Shown here: in pieces, positions 42,871 to 54,310 of the stretch
Layout of the letters: each line of letters starts with the position of its first letter
Numbering within the stretch: the stretch's first letter is position 1
Origin: Aedes albopictus
Taxonomy: Eukaryota; Arthropoda; Insecta; Diptera; Culicidae
Direction: 5' to 3'
DNA: 64,000 bases
Assembly (NCBI RefSeq): GCF_035046485.1
Contig: NC_085138.1
Span: 274,889,694 to 274,953,693, forward strand
Notes under the pieces: model-generated
Seen by the model: the letters and a program-made list of their open reading frames with translations, nothing else
Told to the model about the DNA's origin: nothing
The model's database searches: none
Made by a program: the position numbers and the translations under genes

Positions 42871-42893
42871 CACACACATACACACACACAGAC
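42857..42893 (+). repeat. (AC)n microsatellite, right side of the LINE insertion
   Basis: (AC)n with one ACAT unit, continuing the tract that stops at 36891. It leads into GACATCACCGTAATTC, the normal right flank of this repeat family. Confidence 0.9.
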
Positions 42894-43703
42894 ATCACCG
42901 TAATTCGTCGAGCTGAGTCGATTGGTATATAAGACTTGACCCTTCCGGAGGCTCTATCAAATTTTCGTTTTTGGAGTGAACATATAGCCTTTCGGTACAC
43001 CTTGGTGTACGAGAAAGGCAAAAATGTTCCTGGAAAACCATTTGAATAACTTGTTTTGTTAGTTTCAATAACAACTTAATAACAGCGAATTCGGAAAATA
43101 TTTCACTAACAAATTTTGATATTAATATGCTATTGATAATTATTGAAGAACAAAATTTTTCATGAATTCACCGGAAATTGTTCAAAAGATTCGGCCAAGA
43201 ATTCCAATAGTTGCTCAGCAGAGCTATTTTTGGAATTTTTAGAAGATTGCGCCAGGAGTTATGTTGCAGACTTCTCCAAGGATTTATCGTAGGGCTCCTA
43301 CAGAACTTTCAAGTGTTTTTTTTTTCGAATATTATTTAAGGAATTCTTCAGATGATTCGTTTAGAAATTTCATTCTTAACTAAATTCAAAAATAAAACAA
43401 AACAAAGGGACAGGTCATAATTGTCAAATTGTTGCTTTGATTTCAAAACTTGTTACTATTGTGCTATTGTTGGTAAGTTGATCAATAGTACAACAACAAC
43501 AAAACATGTACTTCAACAAAATATGTTATTGAAATGTATTTTAGTTAATGAATATCAATAGCTTGATTATAACAAAATTAGATTGTCCAACAAAATTGGT
43601 TATGGAAAAGCTATGCCTTGATAATTAAATAATAACAAAACAAGATATAAAAACAGGTTATGTAATTTCGTAGTTATTAATTTGCTATTCTCCTCTGCTC
43701 GGG

Positions 43704-43795
43704 AGGAAGGGGTAATCTGCCCCATTCACAAGAAAGGCGACCATTTGGAATGTGAGAACTTTAGGGCGATCACTATTTTGAATGCTACCTACAAA
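43704..43795 (+). pseudogene. RTE-like LINE C, part 3: start of RT
   Basis: EEGVICPIHKKGDHLECENF and RAITILNATYK, the first RT block. The Lys codon is followed directly by the 293-bp element at 43796. Confidence 0.85.
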
Positions 43796-44088
43796 CACAG
43801 AGAACAGACATCCAGGCTAGAACAAATTTCATTCGGAAAGTTGTGTAAGGATTTGAATCTTTACTTGAGTAAGGTTGCAAACCAATACACGATGACAACA
43901 CTAACGGCGCCAAACACCATATTGCCACAGTCAGTGGTGAATTGAAACATTTCAAGTGGTGAATTACATTTGTATGGGAAACTAATCGATTGCAGCGCCA
44001 CGCTATTGCCACTTGTGTTGCCGATTTCAAATGGCCGTTAAATTCCTTACACAGTTTCGGAACTGGACTTGGATGTCTGTTCTCTGTG
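43796..44088. mobile_element. MITE with CACAGAG ends and 7-bp target duplication
   Basis: Both ends read inward CACAGAGAACAGACATCCA (19 bp perfect). CTACAAA is duplicated at 43789-43795 and 44089-44095. Removal restores the LINE codons for ATYKVLSQ. The 293-bp core is non-coding. A 7-bp duplication is unusual; the superfamily is open. Confidence 0.8.
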
Positions 44089-45345
44089 CTACAAAGTGCT
44101 ATCCCAGATCATCTCCGTCGTCTGTCACCTAAAACGAATGAGTTCGAGGGAAGTTATCAAGCCGGCTTCATCGACGGCCGGTCGACAACGGACCAGATTT
44201 TTACCGTACGGCAAATACTCCAGAAATGCCGCGAATACCAGATCCTAACGCATCACCTGTTCATCGACTTCAAAGCGGCATACGACAGAATTGACCGCGC
44301 AGAGCTATGGAGAATCATGGACGAAAACGGCTTTCCTGGGCAGCTGACCACACTGATTAAAGCAACGATGGACGCTGTGCAAAACTGCGTAAGGGTTTCG
44401 AGTGAACTATCTAGTTCATTCGAATCACGCCGCGGGCTGCGAGGTGATGGACTCTCATGCCTACTCTTCAACATCGCTCTGGAAGGTGTGATGCGACGAG
44501 CCGGGCTCAACAGCCGGGGAACGATTTTCTTTTCACAAAATCCGGTCAATTTGTGTGCTTTCCGGACGACATGGACATTATTGCATTTGGAACATTTGGA
44601 ACGGTCGCAGAGCTGTACACCTGCCTGAAACGCGAAGCAGCAAAGGTCGGACTGGTGGTGAATGCCTCAAAAACAAAGTACATGCTGGTAGGCGGAACCG
44701 AACACGACCGGATCCGTCTGGGTAGTAGTGTTATGATAGACGGGGATACTTTCGAGGTGGTGGAGGAATTCGTCTACTTCGGATCCTTACTGACGGCTGA
44801 CAACAACGTGAGCCATGAAATTCGGAGGCGCATCATCAGCGGAAGTCGGGCCTACTACGGGCTCCAGAAGAAACTGCGGTCGAAAAAGATTCACCCACGC
44901 ACCAAATGCACCATGTACAAAACGCCAATAAGACCAGTGGTCCTCTACGGGCACGAGACATGGACCATGCTCGAGGAGGACCTGCAAGCATTCGGAGTTT
45001 TCGAGCGACGCGTGCTAAGGACGATCTTCGGCGGTGTGCAGGAGAACGGTGTGTAGCGGAGAAGGATGAACCACGAGCTCGCTGCACTTTACGGCGAACC
45101 CAGCATCCAGAAGGTGGCCAAAGCCGGAAGGATACGGTGGTCAGGGCATGTTGCAAGAATGCCGGACAACAACCCTGCAAAGCTGGTGTTTGCAACTGAT
45201 CCGGTTGGCACAAGAAGGCGTGGAGCGCAGAGAGCACGATGGGCGGACCAGGTGGAGCGTGACCTGGCGAGCATTGGGCGAGACCGAGGATGGAGAGCTG
45301 CAGCCACAAACCGAGTATTGTGGCGTACTATTGTTGATTAGGTAT
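44089..45345 (+). pseudogene. RTE-like LINE C, part 4: RT body and C-terminus
   Basis: RT continues: YQAGFIDGRSTTDQIFTVRQ, HHLFIDFKAAYDRIDRAELW, FESRRGLRGDGLSCLLFNIA, then FPDDMDIIAFG after a frameshift near 44540. The palm motif that normally reads RQGD lacks the Gln, and the active site reads FPDD instead of YADD. Downstream come VEEFVYFGSLLTADN, IRPVVLYGHETWTMLEEDL, and ERRVLRTIFGGVQENGV. A TAG (45054-45056) in place of a Trp codon precedes RRRMNHELAALYG, then AGRIRWSGHVARMPDNNP, the typical RTE C-terminus, with the stop at 45339-45341. Confidence 0.85.
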
Positions 45346-45377
45346 GTCTTGTCAAATAAATGTAAATGTGTATGCCA

Positions 45378-45440
45378 GGAAGCGCAAGCTTCTGGCTAGT
45401 GTCGCTACGTCAATACTAATGCAAGTTAAAGTGGTATGCT
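45378..45440 (+). pseudogene. Sliver of R1-clade RT (tentative)
   Basis: Encodes RKLLASVATSIL, close to RRLLASVSTSILRY in ORF2 of the intact element (about 41.18 kb). Only about 20 codons, immediately after the RTE 3' end. Confidence 0.4.
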
Positions 45441-48185
45441 GGAAAGTACTTATAGGTCAATGTACCTGAGAGTTGAAATAGCGTACCGTGAATTTTTTTT
45501 TGAAAAACAAAATTGGTCTTGCTGTATTCGACTAATTATATATATAAGCAAGGATAGCAATGATTTTCCTGAATATTTTCACTGGCACCCATCCTTCATC
45601 AGACTAAGAAACAAAGAAGAAAATTAGCTGCCTTCTGTACCACAAAATAAGCATTCATAGGAAAAGTCGAAACTTCTATAGAGACTTGACATGATGCCAC
45701 ACTCTGCGACACTGGAAAGTGAGAGTTAATTTAGGAGACATTATGTTTTATGTAGCGGAACTTGATGCGGAATTAAATTGAATTTGCCACCCTGCGACCT
45801 AAACACCCGGTCGTTTTCGAGGTGAGGGTGGGGAGAGGGTTGCCTTGTTGCTTTCCGGCAAACAACAGAAGCCTTCTTCTGGCGATAAAGCCAGAGAGAA
45901 GGTTTTGAAAGAAGCTGTATTTCTGGCAGCTGGAAGCCTCAGTTAATGTCTTTCTCGGGGTGCGTAGATCAAGTTGTGCGTTGAATTGAGCTCTTGGTAA
46001 GTTGAAGGGATGGAGAAGAAATTTATTGCCTAGAAGAAGTTCGTAATCGTTGGCAGGCATGATGCTAATTGATAAGAGAAAATTAGGGGGTATATATTTA
46101 CGTGCGAAAATTTATTGGCGTTTGAGTTTGATCCTGGCTTTTCTCAAATAGCTTAGGCGAGATCTGTTTTGGAACAAATCATATTTTCACGGTTTCAGGA
46201 AACTGAACCTATTACTTGTGCATTCAAAATATAAAGTAATCTGAAATAACAAATAACTTGACTACTTGGCAATAAAACTATTACGAAATCAAAGGTACAT
46301 CATCTTGTCGTCAAAAGAGCCTCGTTTTCGAGGAAGGCCACAGGCACCCTACCGCTTGGATACATGTTTACATTAGGCTGATTAAAAAGATATAAACTGC
46401 CTGTGTCTCATCTTTTTGGTTGAATGCATGGGTGAAATCATTGCCAGTGACGTCTATCATGTTCGGCGGTTGATGTTAAAATCGTTCTTTTCACTGTTTG
46501 ATTCCAAAGGATATCCACAGAAATAAATCAAAAGCCTCTTTCGTCCGCTATAAATATAAACAAATGCGTAAAAGGAAGAACACCAGCACAGGTATTCAAA
46601 GTTCAAGGATCCCCCGCGGGGTTTTTCATTCTTTTCTATCTTTGGCTGTCTAGCAATCAATTCCCCATTCATCGGAAAGGCTTTGCGTCCCTCAATCATA
46701 TTCAATTTAAAGCGGGAGCAAAAATAAAGCAAGATTGCTCGAAATAGAGAAACGAAGTAAAATTCTTACAGATTGGACTGACGCTGTCAGTTGCATCGGC
46801 CGTCCATATCAAATTTGGTTGCTGTTCACTAACTTGGAAAGAATTTCAGACTTCTTTTTCAACTGTTTCTACAGAAAAATATACTTTCCAGGAGCAGAGT
46901 GTAACTTAACTAAAAGAAAAGAGTGTTTTTTTCTGATAGGTGATTATTAAATAACAGTAAGAAACATTGTCTGAACAAAATTATTTCTCGGAATAAAACA
47001 TCCCTGCAATTTCTAAAAAAAAGGCTAAACAAACGTCTAGCATTCAATTGCGAGACAGCAGGGTCATTTGATTTGTTTTTGTTTTCCATTCCCTTAATGA
47101 TTCAGACATAACTAGCAACCTGCGAAACTCCAAATTGTTCGATCTTTCTTTGACCTATAGATTAACTTGTCCTTCTTTTGATTACTGTGGTATTTCTTTT
47201 CCTTTTCCAAGAACATTTATAGGTACGTTTCCACAATGATATCCTTGCCAAGGAATCCCGACCGTAGGATGCAGCGTCCAAAGCGAACGAGGCGATGGTT
47301 TTACGTTCGGTTTTACTACGTAATTATGTTACGATAATATAATTTGATTTCATTTGGTCCCGTTGACTCTCGCCCACCATCAGCTAGTTGGCTGATGGTT
47401 AGTTGGTTGGCCGTTCGTCTCTCATTCGGAGGCTACTATTCGGAGTAATCAAATTAATTTACTACCCAGCAACAGCCCCCAAATGACTTCTTGGTTGGTA
47501 GGAACTTGGGGGCGCTTCTTATGGCAGTAGGTATCTACCGTTGTTTCTCTGTGGCGATTTGATTCATTTGGTCCTGCACTTTTATGTCGAAAGAATGTGA
47601 ATGCGATTCGTTCTGAATGGATCTAACCGTACAGTGTTTCTCGTTCCTCCTGTGTATTTTTGATTAATTGAACAACATTTCTTAAACGTTGATTTCTGGG
47701 GACGTTTGAAATCAACCAAATCATCATTGAGATCTTTTGGTGTACATAGGTTTGACTTCAATGATGCTGTCTTTTCATACCAATATACAAATAAATTATT
47801 AACAGCCACAAGTTTGCCCGTTGCTGATAGTGACGGGTTCGTTTCTTGGTCGGTCCAGGAACTGCTTCTTCTTTGCGTAACGTCCTCACTGGGACAAAAC
47901 CTGCTTCTCAGAACTATGAGCACTTCCACAGTTATTAAAGGACTATATACAGTGCTGCAATAGTTATTTATGTAACGAGTTGCAAAAAGTTGATTTTTCC
48001 AGCACGAGTGCTGAAAAATCGAGCGCTGGCCAAGTTCTTGCAGTTTGATTGGAAGAGGGAAAAAATATTTGTACACTGAAACCTTTTTTTATGCACATGG
48101 ATGGGACTGCATAAATTAAAATATGCATAAATTTATGCATAAATTAAGTAATTTAATTAAGTAATTAATGCATAATTAAATAACA
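45441..48185. other. No gene recognised; contains a SINE fragment
   Basis: Apparently low-copy sequence. The 164-codon minus-strand frame at 47582-48076 runs over a SINE fragment and has no recognised domain. A palindromic CCAGCACGAGTGCTG-type hairpin lies near 47999-48022, and TGCATAAATTTATGCA-type AT-rich palindromes at 48115-48175. Confidence 0.4.
47862..47942 (-). mobile_element. Feilai-type SINE 3' fragment
   Basis: On the minus strand it reads AATAACTGTGGAAGTGCTC, GAGAAGCAGGTTTTGTCCC, GTGAGGACGTTACG and AAAGAAGAAGC. This is the same 3' body as the SINE at 16.0-16.15 kb. Confidence 0.75.
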
Positions 48186-48189
48186 AAAC

Positions 48190-49560
48190 ATGTCTTGATC
48201 CTGGGCATTTGAGGTGGATCTAAGGGGGTTTTCAGGAAGTTCCGAGAGAGACCAAAAAAGGGGGTTCCAAGGGGCTACGGGGGCGTTTTAAGGGGATGTT
48301 TCAGAGCGTTCGCGTCGTGTACTGAGTACACGCACCATGAAAAATGCACTCTTGTGATACACAGCGTGAGCGCGGCGTCGCTGCAGGTAGTGAAAGACGC
48401 GACTGCTCGAGGGTTAAAGAGCGCTGCAAGTGGTTTGAGGGACTTTTCATTATTTCAGAGTCATATAAGAAAATTTCAGGATGTTTCAGGAACATGTTAA
48501 GGGCCTTCCTAGAGGTTTAAGAAGCGTTTGATATTACTTGAGGGGCGTTTCAAGGGGTTTTCAGATGCTTTTTAAGGGGTTTCTGGACTCTATAATATGC
48601 GTCCACATGGGTTTCAGAGACATTTCAAATTGAATATGATGATTTCAAGCGTGTTTCCATGGGATTACGGAGGTTTTAGAGGCGTTTCGAGACATTGTAG
48701 GTCAGGATCATGTAAGGGTATTTGAACACCTTTAAATCAAAGGGTATTTTAGGGGCGTTTCATATTGTGATGGGGTCTCTAAAAATCCTCTGAAACTTCC
48801 TGAAATGCCTCCAAGATCCCCTGAAACCCCCTCGGACCCCATGTAACGCACCTCAGACGGTCCGAAACCCCCCAAAACTCCTCCGTAACGTTTCTGCAAC
48901 GCCTCTGAATCTCATCGAAAATGCTCTGAAACTTCCTGAAATGCCTCTAAAATCCCCCTGAAATCCCCTTGGAACCCATGTAACGCACCTGAGAGGCTCC
49001 GAAACCCTGAAACTCCTCCGTAACGCTTACGTAACGCCTCTGAATCCCGCCGAAAACTTTCTGAACCTCCAGACATGCCTCTAAAATCCACCTTAAAACC
49101 CGTCGAGTCCCATGCTTCCGTAACGCCTCTGAATCCCGCCGAAAATGCACTGAAACTTCCTGAAATGCCTCTATAATCCCTCTGATACTCCTTCGGACCC
49201 CATGTAACGCACCTGAGAGGCTACGGAACCCCGAAAATCTTGCCGAAAGTTCTTTGAAACATCCTGAAATGCCTCTAAAATCCCTCTTAAATCCCCTCGC
49301 CCCGAGAGGCTCCAAAACACCAAAACTTCTCTGTAACACTTCCGTAACGCTTCTAAATCCCGCCGGAAATGCTGTGAAACATCCTGAAATGCCTCTAAAA
49401 CCCCCTGAAACCCCTACAGACCCCATGTAACGCACCTGAGACGGTCCGAAACCCCCCAAAACACTTCCGCAACGCCTCTGAAACCAGCCTAAAATGCTCT
49501 GAGACTTTCTGGATTACCTCCGAATCCCCCTAAAGACCCCCTCGGATCCCGTGTAACGCA
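48190..49560. repeat. Degenerate array with polarity flip near 48.78 kb
   Basis: Up to about 48770 the plus strand is G-rich (GGGGTTTTCAGG, GGCGTTTCAAGG). From 48780 on it is C-rich, with units of about 120-140 bp: CTCTGAAACTTCCTGAAATG, CCTCTAAAATCCC, CCCATGTAACGCACCTGAGA, CTCCGTAACG, CGCCTCTGAATCCCGCCG. The two halves are inverted relative to each other. The same family as 2.07-2.62 kb. The 170-codon minus-strand frame here is a repeat by-product. Confidence 0.75.
48305..48413. mobile_element. Diverged TTAA-type MITE (relative of 32.48 kb)
   Basis: GATACACAGCGTGAGCGCGG parallels GTATACAGCGCGAGCGCGG in the 32.5-kb element. The right end CTCGAGGG abuts TTAA (48414-48417). The left end is degraded, so this is a relic inside the G-rich array. 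Confidence 0.45.
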
Positions 49561-49579
49561 CCTGTACCGCCTACAAATG

Positions 49580-49790
49580 CAAGGCCGGGTCCGTAGGCCA
49601 CACGTGGCTACACGTGTGGTCACACAGTTCACTTCATAAGTGGATGGCCAGGTCATGAGTTCGATCCCAGCCCCGGCACTTGCAATTTTTCTTTAGTTGC
49701 TCTTCCTCCCGTGACATGGGCGGCTGATAGCTGACCTTCTTCTGAGCATATGCTATGCTCTACCGAATAACTGGTCCTATTTCATAAAAA
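49580..49790 (+). mobile_element. SINE with tRNA-Met-like head, plus strand
   Basis: The head contains CACTT-CAT-AAGTG (anticodon-arm-like) and B-box GAGTTCGATCCC (about 49657-49668). The body CACTTGCAATTTTTCTTTAG, TTGCTCTTCC and TGAGCATATGCT matches the SINE at 24.6-24.87 kb. It ends near the A-run at 49785-49791. Confidence 0.7.
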
Positions 49791-49793
49791 AGG

Positions 49794-49937
49794 CCAAGTT
49801 TGACGATATGGTACTCGGTCTCTAGTTAACCGATTTGGCTGGAGTTTTGACAGCCGACATGAAATAACTCCATGGCGACTGTCAAAATTTCAGCCAAATC
49901 GGTTCCCTAAAACCAAGCATCACATCGTCAAACTTGG
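49794..49937. repeat. Short foldback, arms about 65 bp
   Basis: CCAAGTTTGACGATATG pairs with the CATCGTCAAACTTGG block, and TTAACCGATTTGGCTG with CAGCCAAATCGGTT. TTTGACAG/CTGTCAAA lie near the centre. Likely a MITE that inserted next to the SINE tail. Confidence 0.65.
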
Positions 49938-51939
49938 ACATTTTGTATGAAAATGGCATATTGTTTTGTTCGACACTGTATAACAACTTAAAATAATAAA
50001 GAAAAACATATTTTTTTAAATGTTTCAAGGAAAGAATTATTTTGCGAAAATTTGCTTAAATTTTTATTCATGTTTGACTTTGACACCGTGTATTTCTGAA
50101 ACTAAAGTACGTAAAGACATAAAATTTTGTATTCTTCTTAATTGATTGTCAATACAACAATAGATAGAAAATCATAAACAATGATTTGAGAAACATGACT
50201 ATTTCGATTTATGACCGCCTGGAATCCTACAGTGGATTGGTCCAATCATTTTTACGACTAGCTCGCAGGGATACTAATCCCCTATCATTCCAGAATCATG
50301 GTGTACAGTTGAGTTTAGAACCCTTCACTTTCACTCGGACGTTGATCAGCCGCTCCTAACATGAGGAACGCTGTTGTCAGCCGCTCCTATTATTGAAAAC
50401 AGAAGCTCAACCTTGTAGAAACAACCCCCTCTTTGCCTGTCAGCCGAGGTTTTTCTTTTTATGGTACATATATAGTTCGATTATGATGTGCTGTGTAATA
50501 CTTGCAGTAAGCTGTGGACAAATAATTAATCAAATTAACTTTTTTGAAGCATTTCGGTGGAAGCCAATGAACTATGTCTTCTTAATTAATTGTGTATAAA
50601 CATATTAATGATTAGGGATGATGTGAATTTGATACGCGTCACATAGGGAATGAAGCGAGCCAAACGAATCCAGATTGGTCACCGGTTGCCAAACTTTCGC
50701 TACGCTCTGCTCGTCTCCCTAGTCGCGTCGAAACCTATAAATGATGGTAGATATAGCCAACAACGCCGCGCCGGTCAATGAGGTGTTGTCTGCTGCACAC
50801 ACGCACAAAATGACGTCTTGGCCAGGAAGCAATCGATATCGATTTTCGACGAAATGATGGTGAGTCTCTCCCCTCCGCGTTTCGTTCAACGTCCAGACAT
50901 CCAGACCAAGTCAAATCTCGGAGGCCCATTCGTCTTGCTTTAAGGAAAATCGTATTTATTAAGATATATTTTCATTACGGGTCGAGGCTTGTGTGTATGA
51001 CTGAATGGCAGTGCAGGGAAAACCCAAGACGGCAATGAGAATGCAGTTTCGTTTCGTTTGAACATATACCTAAACACAATACCCGGAGAAAAATTGGTAT
51101 CGTGCCATGTCTCGAGACGCTAAATGGAGACTAAATCGCAAGCCCAGTACTCCACCAGTGCAGTGTCCGCAAACTACCCCAGGGAGTGAAGGGAAGGGTC
51201 CAGTCCCAGTCTAGTCTTGGGCCGTGAGAGTGTTGAGATAAAAAGGGGAGGTTTGTTTGTATTTACGGCTGATAATAATTTATTTGATTAAAGCGTACCG
51301 TATCGATGACCTTTTGGCCGCAACTAAATGGACGGTACATTAGCAACGTGATTGTTGTGTTTATAAAAAAAATTGCTAACCGAAGGGGGCGTGTTCCAAT
51401 AAAATAAATCAAATCAGACTTTAAGGAGGATCTGGTGCGCAATTTGTGGTCTTTACGGTGATAAAAATTGGCTGATGAAGTAAGGTGCAGACGAGCGTGC
51501 AGCAATTCGGCTGCCAGGTGGTTATGACGATAGTGGAGATGTTTGAGCATTGATTTTTATGCTCAGGCATTGCCAATTTCTTTAATCATTAAATTATTTT
51601 GTTTAACATGATTGTAAAGATAGGACTGAACCATCAATTGTACGCCACAAAACTCTATTCGTTGATGTTTCTTTTTACCCTCTTCTGCTGATTTTTTCAA
51701 ATTTTGACGTTGAGTCCAAGAAGTGAAAAGGGAGATCAAGTCTCCCTATTTTCAAAATACGGTATATTCCAAAAAATTAAGAAAATCTTACGATTTGGTA
51801 TACACTGATTGTATTCATCGAAAATTTAAGAAATCTTGAAAGTGAAAAGAATTTAAAGCCGCTGAAGTTATTTTCCCTTTAAATGAACAATTTCTGGTGA
51901 TGTAAATATTGATTTTCGAACGTGATTCTACTCGGACCT
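49938..51939. other. No gene recognised
   Basis: AT-rich and apparently low-copy. Short frames (50393-50599, 51263-51550) have no domain. TATAAAT at about 50739 follows a CG-rich stretch and could be a promoter, but no supporting ORF follows. Confidence 0.4.
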
Positions 51940-54310
51940 CGTTTTCCCATGATTTAGAAAATCCTCTAGAATTTCCTTCTGAATTTCATATGGAGGATCC
52001 TCCAGAAATGTCTCTATGAATTCCTTAAGTAAAGTTTTCATGGGTTTCATCAGAAAGAAATTTCTAATGAGTCGCGTACGAGATATTTTTCTGGAATTCT
52101 TTCAGAAATAATTTCAACAAATCCTTCACGAAATCAAAAGTTCAGAATTTCTCCAAGGATTTCTTTAGAGAACCTTCCACAGACTCCATCGGAAATTCAT
52201 TCGAAGTTTGCTTCAGAGATTCTTCCAGGAATGCCTCAAGCAGTTTCCGTGGAGATTCTTTTGGGCTTCTTGATGAGATTCTTGAATAAATTTGTCCAAG
52301 TATTTTGTCAAGAAATCTCCTACGGATTACTTCCAATTTCTTCATGACTACCATCAGAAATTACTTCAAGAACATGGTCCCAAATTTAACCAAGGTTTTT
52401 TTTTTCATAAATTCGTCCTCAAGAAATTCATCTGTGACTTTTTATTCTCAAGAATCTCTCCGGAAAATTTTACAAGATTTTCTAAGCAGATTTTTATGGG
52501 ATGCTTTTAGAACTCCACCAAGCATTACTGCAGGAATTTCTCTAGGAAATCGTTTTGAAAGTCCTCCAGAAATTCCTCCTATTTCAAAGATTCTTCAAGT
52601 GGTTTGTTCAGAAAATCATCCAGAGATTCATCTAGAAATTTATACAGAATTGCTCTAGGGATTACTTTGAAAATTGGCGCAGTAATGTGTCTAAGATTTT
52701 CTTCAAGAATTCAGGAGTTATTTTCTAGGCTTTTCTCCAGAAATTCTGTCAGAAATAAGTCCATAAGTGCATCTTCCAAAACTTTTACTGAAGCATTTTT
52801 TAGGAATGTTCCCAAAAATTCCACAAAAAACTTTTCTACCGGGGGCGTTCCTGGAGGTATTCTCCGGGATTTTTTTCAAAAATTCCTTCTGGGATTCCTT
52901 CGAGAAATTTCCTGGGATTTCTTCAGATATTCATCTAAGGATTCGTTCAAATGTCTTTCATAAAATTTCTTCACGGATTCTACTGGAGATTTCTCCAGAA
53001 ATTCCTACAGGGATTTTTTTTTAGAAAACCCTTCTCGGATTCCTTTTGAATTTCCTTTGGGGAATCCTTAAAAATATCTCCAGAGACTTCTTCAGAACAC
53101 ACCTACGGAACGCGATACGAAAACGGACACAACACGTTTTGTTCTTACAAACTATTTCAAGCGATTTCAGCTGACCAGTTTCGGGATTGATGCAGCCCAT
53201 TGACGGGACGACGCCCGACCTATACGTTTTGTGTCCGCTCTTGTATCGTATTTGGTGGGTGGAGTTAATGTTCTTACGTGAGCACAAACTCAAGAAATTG
53301 AAACTTCTTCAGAAGCTTAGAGTTTTTTTTTCAGGAATTTCAGCAAGGGATATCTTCAAAAGATATTCCACTGAGATCTTCAGAAGTTCCATACATTTCT
53401 TTGAAAATCCTATAGAGATTAATTTAGAAATTCTTCCAAAACATCCTTCAAAAATTCTTTGATTTCCTGCTGAAATTCCTACAAAGATTATTTTTTAAAT
53501 TGCTCCTGTGGATCAGAAAACTCCCCTGGAAGTCCTTCAGAAATCCCTGCAGAAATTGTTTCGGATATTCCACCAGAGCGAGTTTTTTTAGTACTTCTTA
53601 GTTTGTTCAAAAAATACTGGAAGAAATTTTGAAGGAAAACCTGCAGAGAGACTTCTTAAGAAATCCTTAAGGAATTGACTGAAAAAATACCTTTTAAAAC
53701 TCCCGGTTAGACAAGCGTAGCGTGCACAAAAAATCCTGAAAACATTTGAAGTTATCTCTGACGGAATTCCTAGATAAATGCATGAAAATTACTTGAAAAA
53801 CTTTTTAAAACATCTTTTAAATATCTGAAAAAAAAAATAATGAGAATGGAGGAACTGTCTGTCAGACATATGAAAGACAATTTTCAGGAGAAATTTGTGG
53901 AAGGCTGCCTGGAGAAATCCATCAAGAATATTTGAAGAAATCCCTCGAATATGTCTGCAGAAATCTCCGCAGAAATTGCAGACAAAGGTGCTGGTGGAGT
54001 TCTATTAAATCTTTGAATAAATGTCTGAAGTACCCTGGCGGGTTTTCCGAAGGAACCCTTGGAGAAACCCCTGGAAAAAAATCTTGGAATAATTTCTTCT
54101 GTTATTTTTGAAGCACTTGAAGAAACATCTGAAAGAAAGTGAGCAGAAATTAAAAAAAAACTGGCAGATTTTTTTACAGAACCGCTGAAGAAACTAAGAA
54201 AAAAATGAACGATTCATTGAAAGAATTTCTTTAAAATTTCTATGAAACAGACCAAAGAATAAATTCCTGAGCAATATCTACAGAAATTTCTGAGAGAATA
54301 TTTGTAGTAA
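51940..54310. repeat. Degenerate short-period array with polarity flip near 53.55 kb
   Basis: The motif AAATTCCTCCAGGGATTCCT in many variants (TTCTCCAGAAATTCC, GGGATTCCTTC) fills 51.94-53.58 kb on the plus strand. After about 53.6 kb the complement (GAAATCC, GAAGAAATTTCTGGAGAA-like) fills to 54.3 kb. Period is roughly 25-35 bp with much drift. All open frames within are low-complexity by-products. Similar blocks at 33.7-34.4 and 62.69-63.78 kb. Confidence 0.65.
53098..53261. mobile_element. MITE inserted in the array, arms about 45 bp
   Basis: The left end is CACACCTACGGAACGCGATA; the right-end complement begins CACCCACCAAATACGATAC. Both then contain GCGGACACAA/ACGGACACAA and ACG-rich blocks. 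Its GC content is unlike the surrounding array. No clear target duplication. Confidence 0.6.

Larger units (their letters stand above)
32240..43016. repeat. Culicine composite repeat (GCCTTTCTCGT ends) with nested elements
   Basis: The left edge reads CACCTAGAGGTGATAGTGCC then TTTCTCGTCG. The right edge reads TTTCGGTACACC, TTGGTGTACGAGAAAGGC, so GCCTTTCTCGT is inverted at the two ends. From memory, this pair of edges with a tandem array and a (ACAC)n tract between them is very common in culicine genomes. Here it hosts a TTAA MITE, a SINE with its own passenger, and an R1-clade LINE. Its classification is unclear to me. Confidence 0.5.
32073..43703. mobile_element. DNA element with CCCGAGCAG inverted ends, host of an 11-kb nest
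   Basis: Left end CCCGAGCAGGAGGGAATAAC (32073); right end, on the opposite strand, CCCGAGCAGAGGAGAATAGC (ending 43703). AG flanks both sides (32071-32072, 43704-43705), and removing the block with one AG restores the LINE codons EEWK-EGVICP. The element's own sequence is only about 0.85 kb (32073-32240 and 43022-43703), AT-rich with many ATAACA/TTGTTAT words. Everything between is later insertion. No transposase is visible. Confidence 0.65.

Noticed and set aside
48947..49459. 170-codon minus-strand protein
   Set aside because: Entirely inside a tandem array with a period near a multiple of three; the sequence is a repeat by-product.
52292..53462. Series of open frames of 70-119 codons
   Set aside because: Low-complexity translations (ISSRNSS, FFQKFL types) of the AAATTCCTCCAGGGATTCC array.
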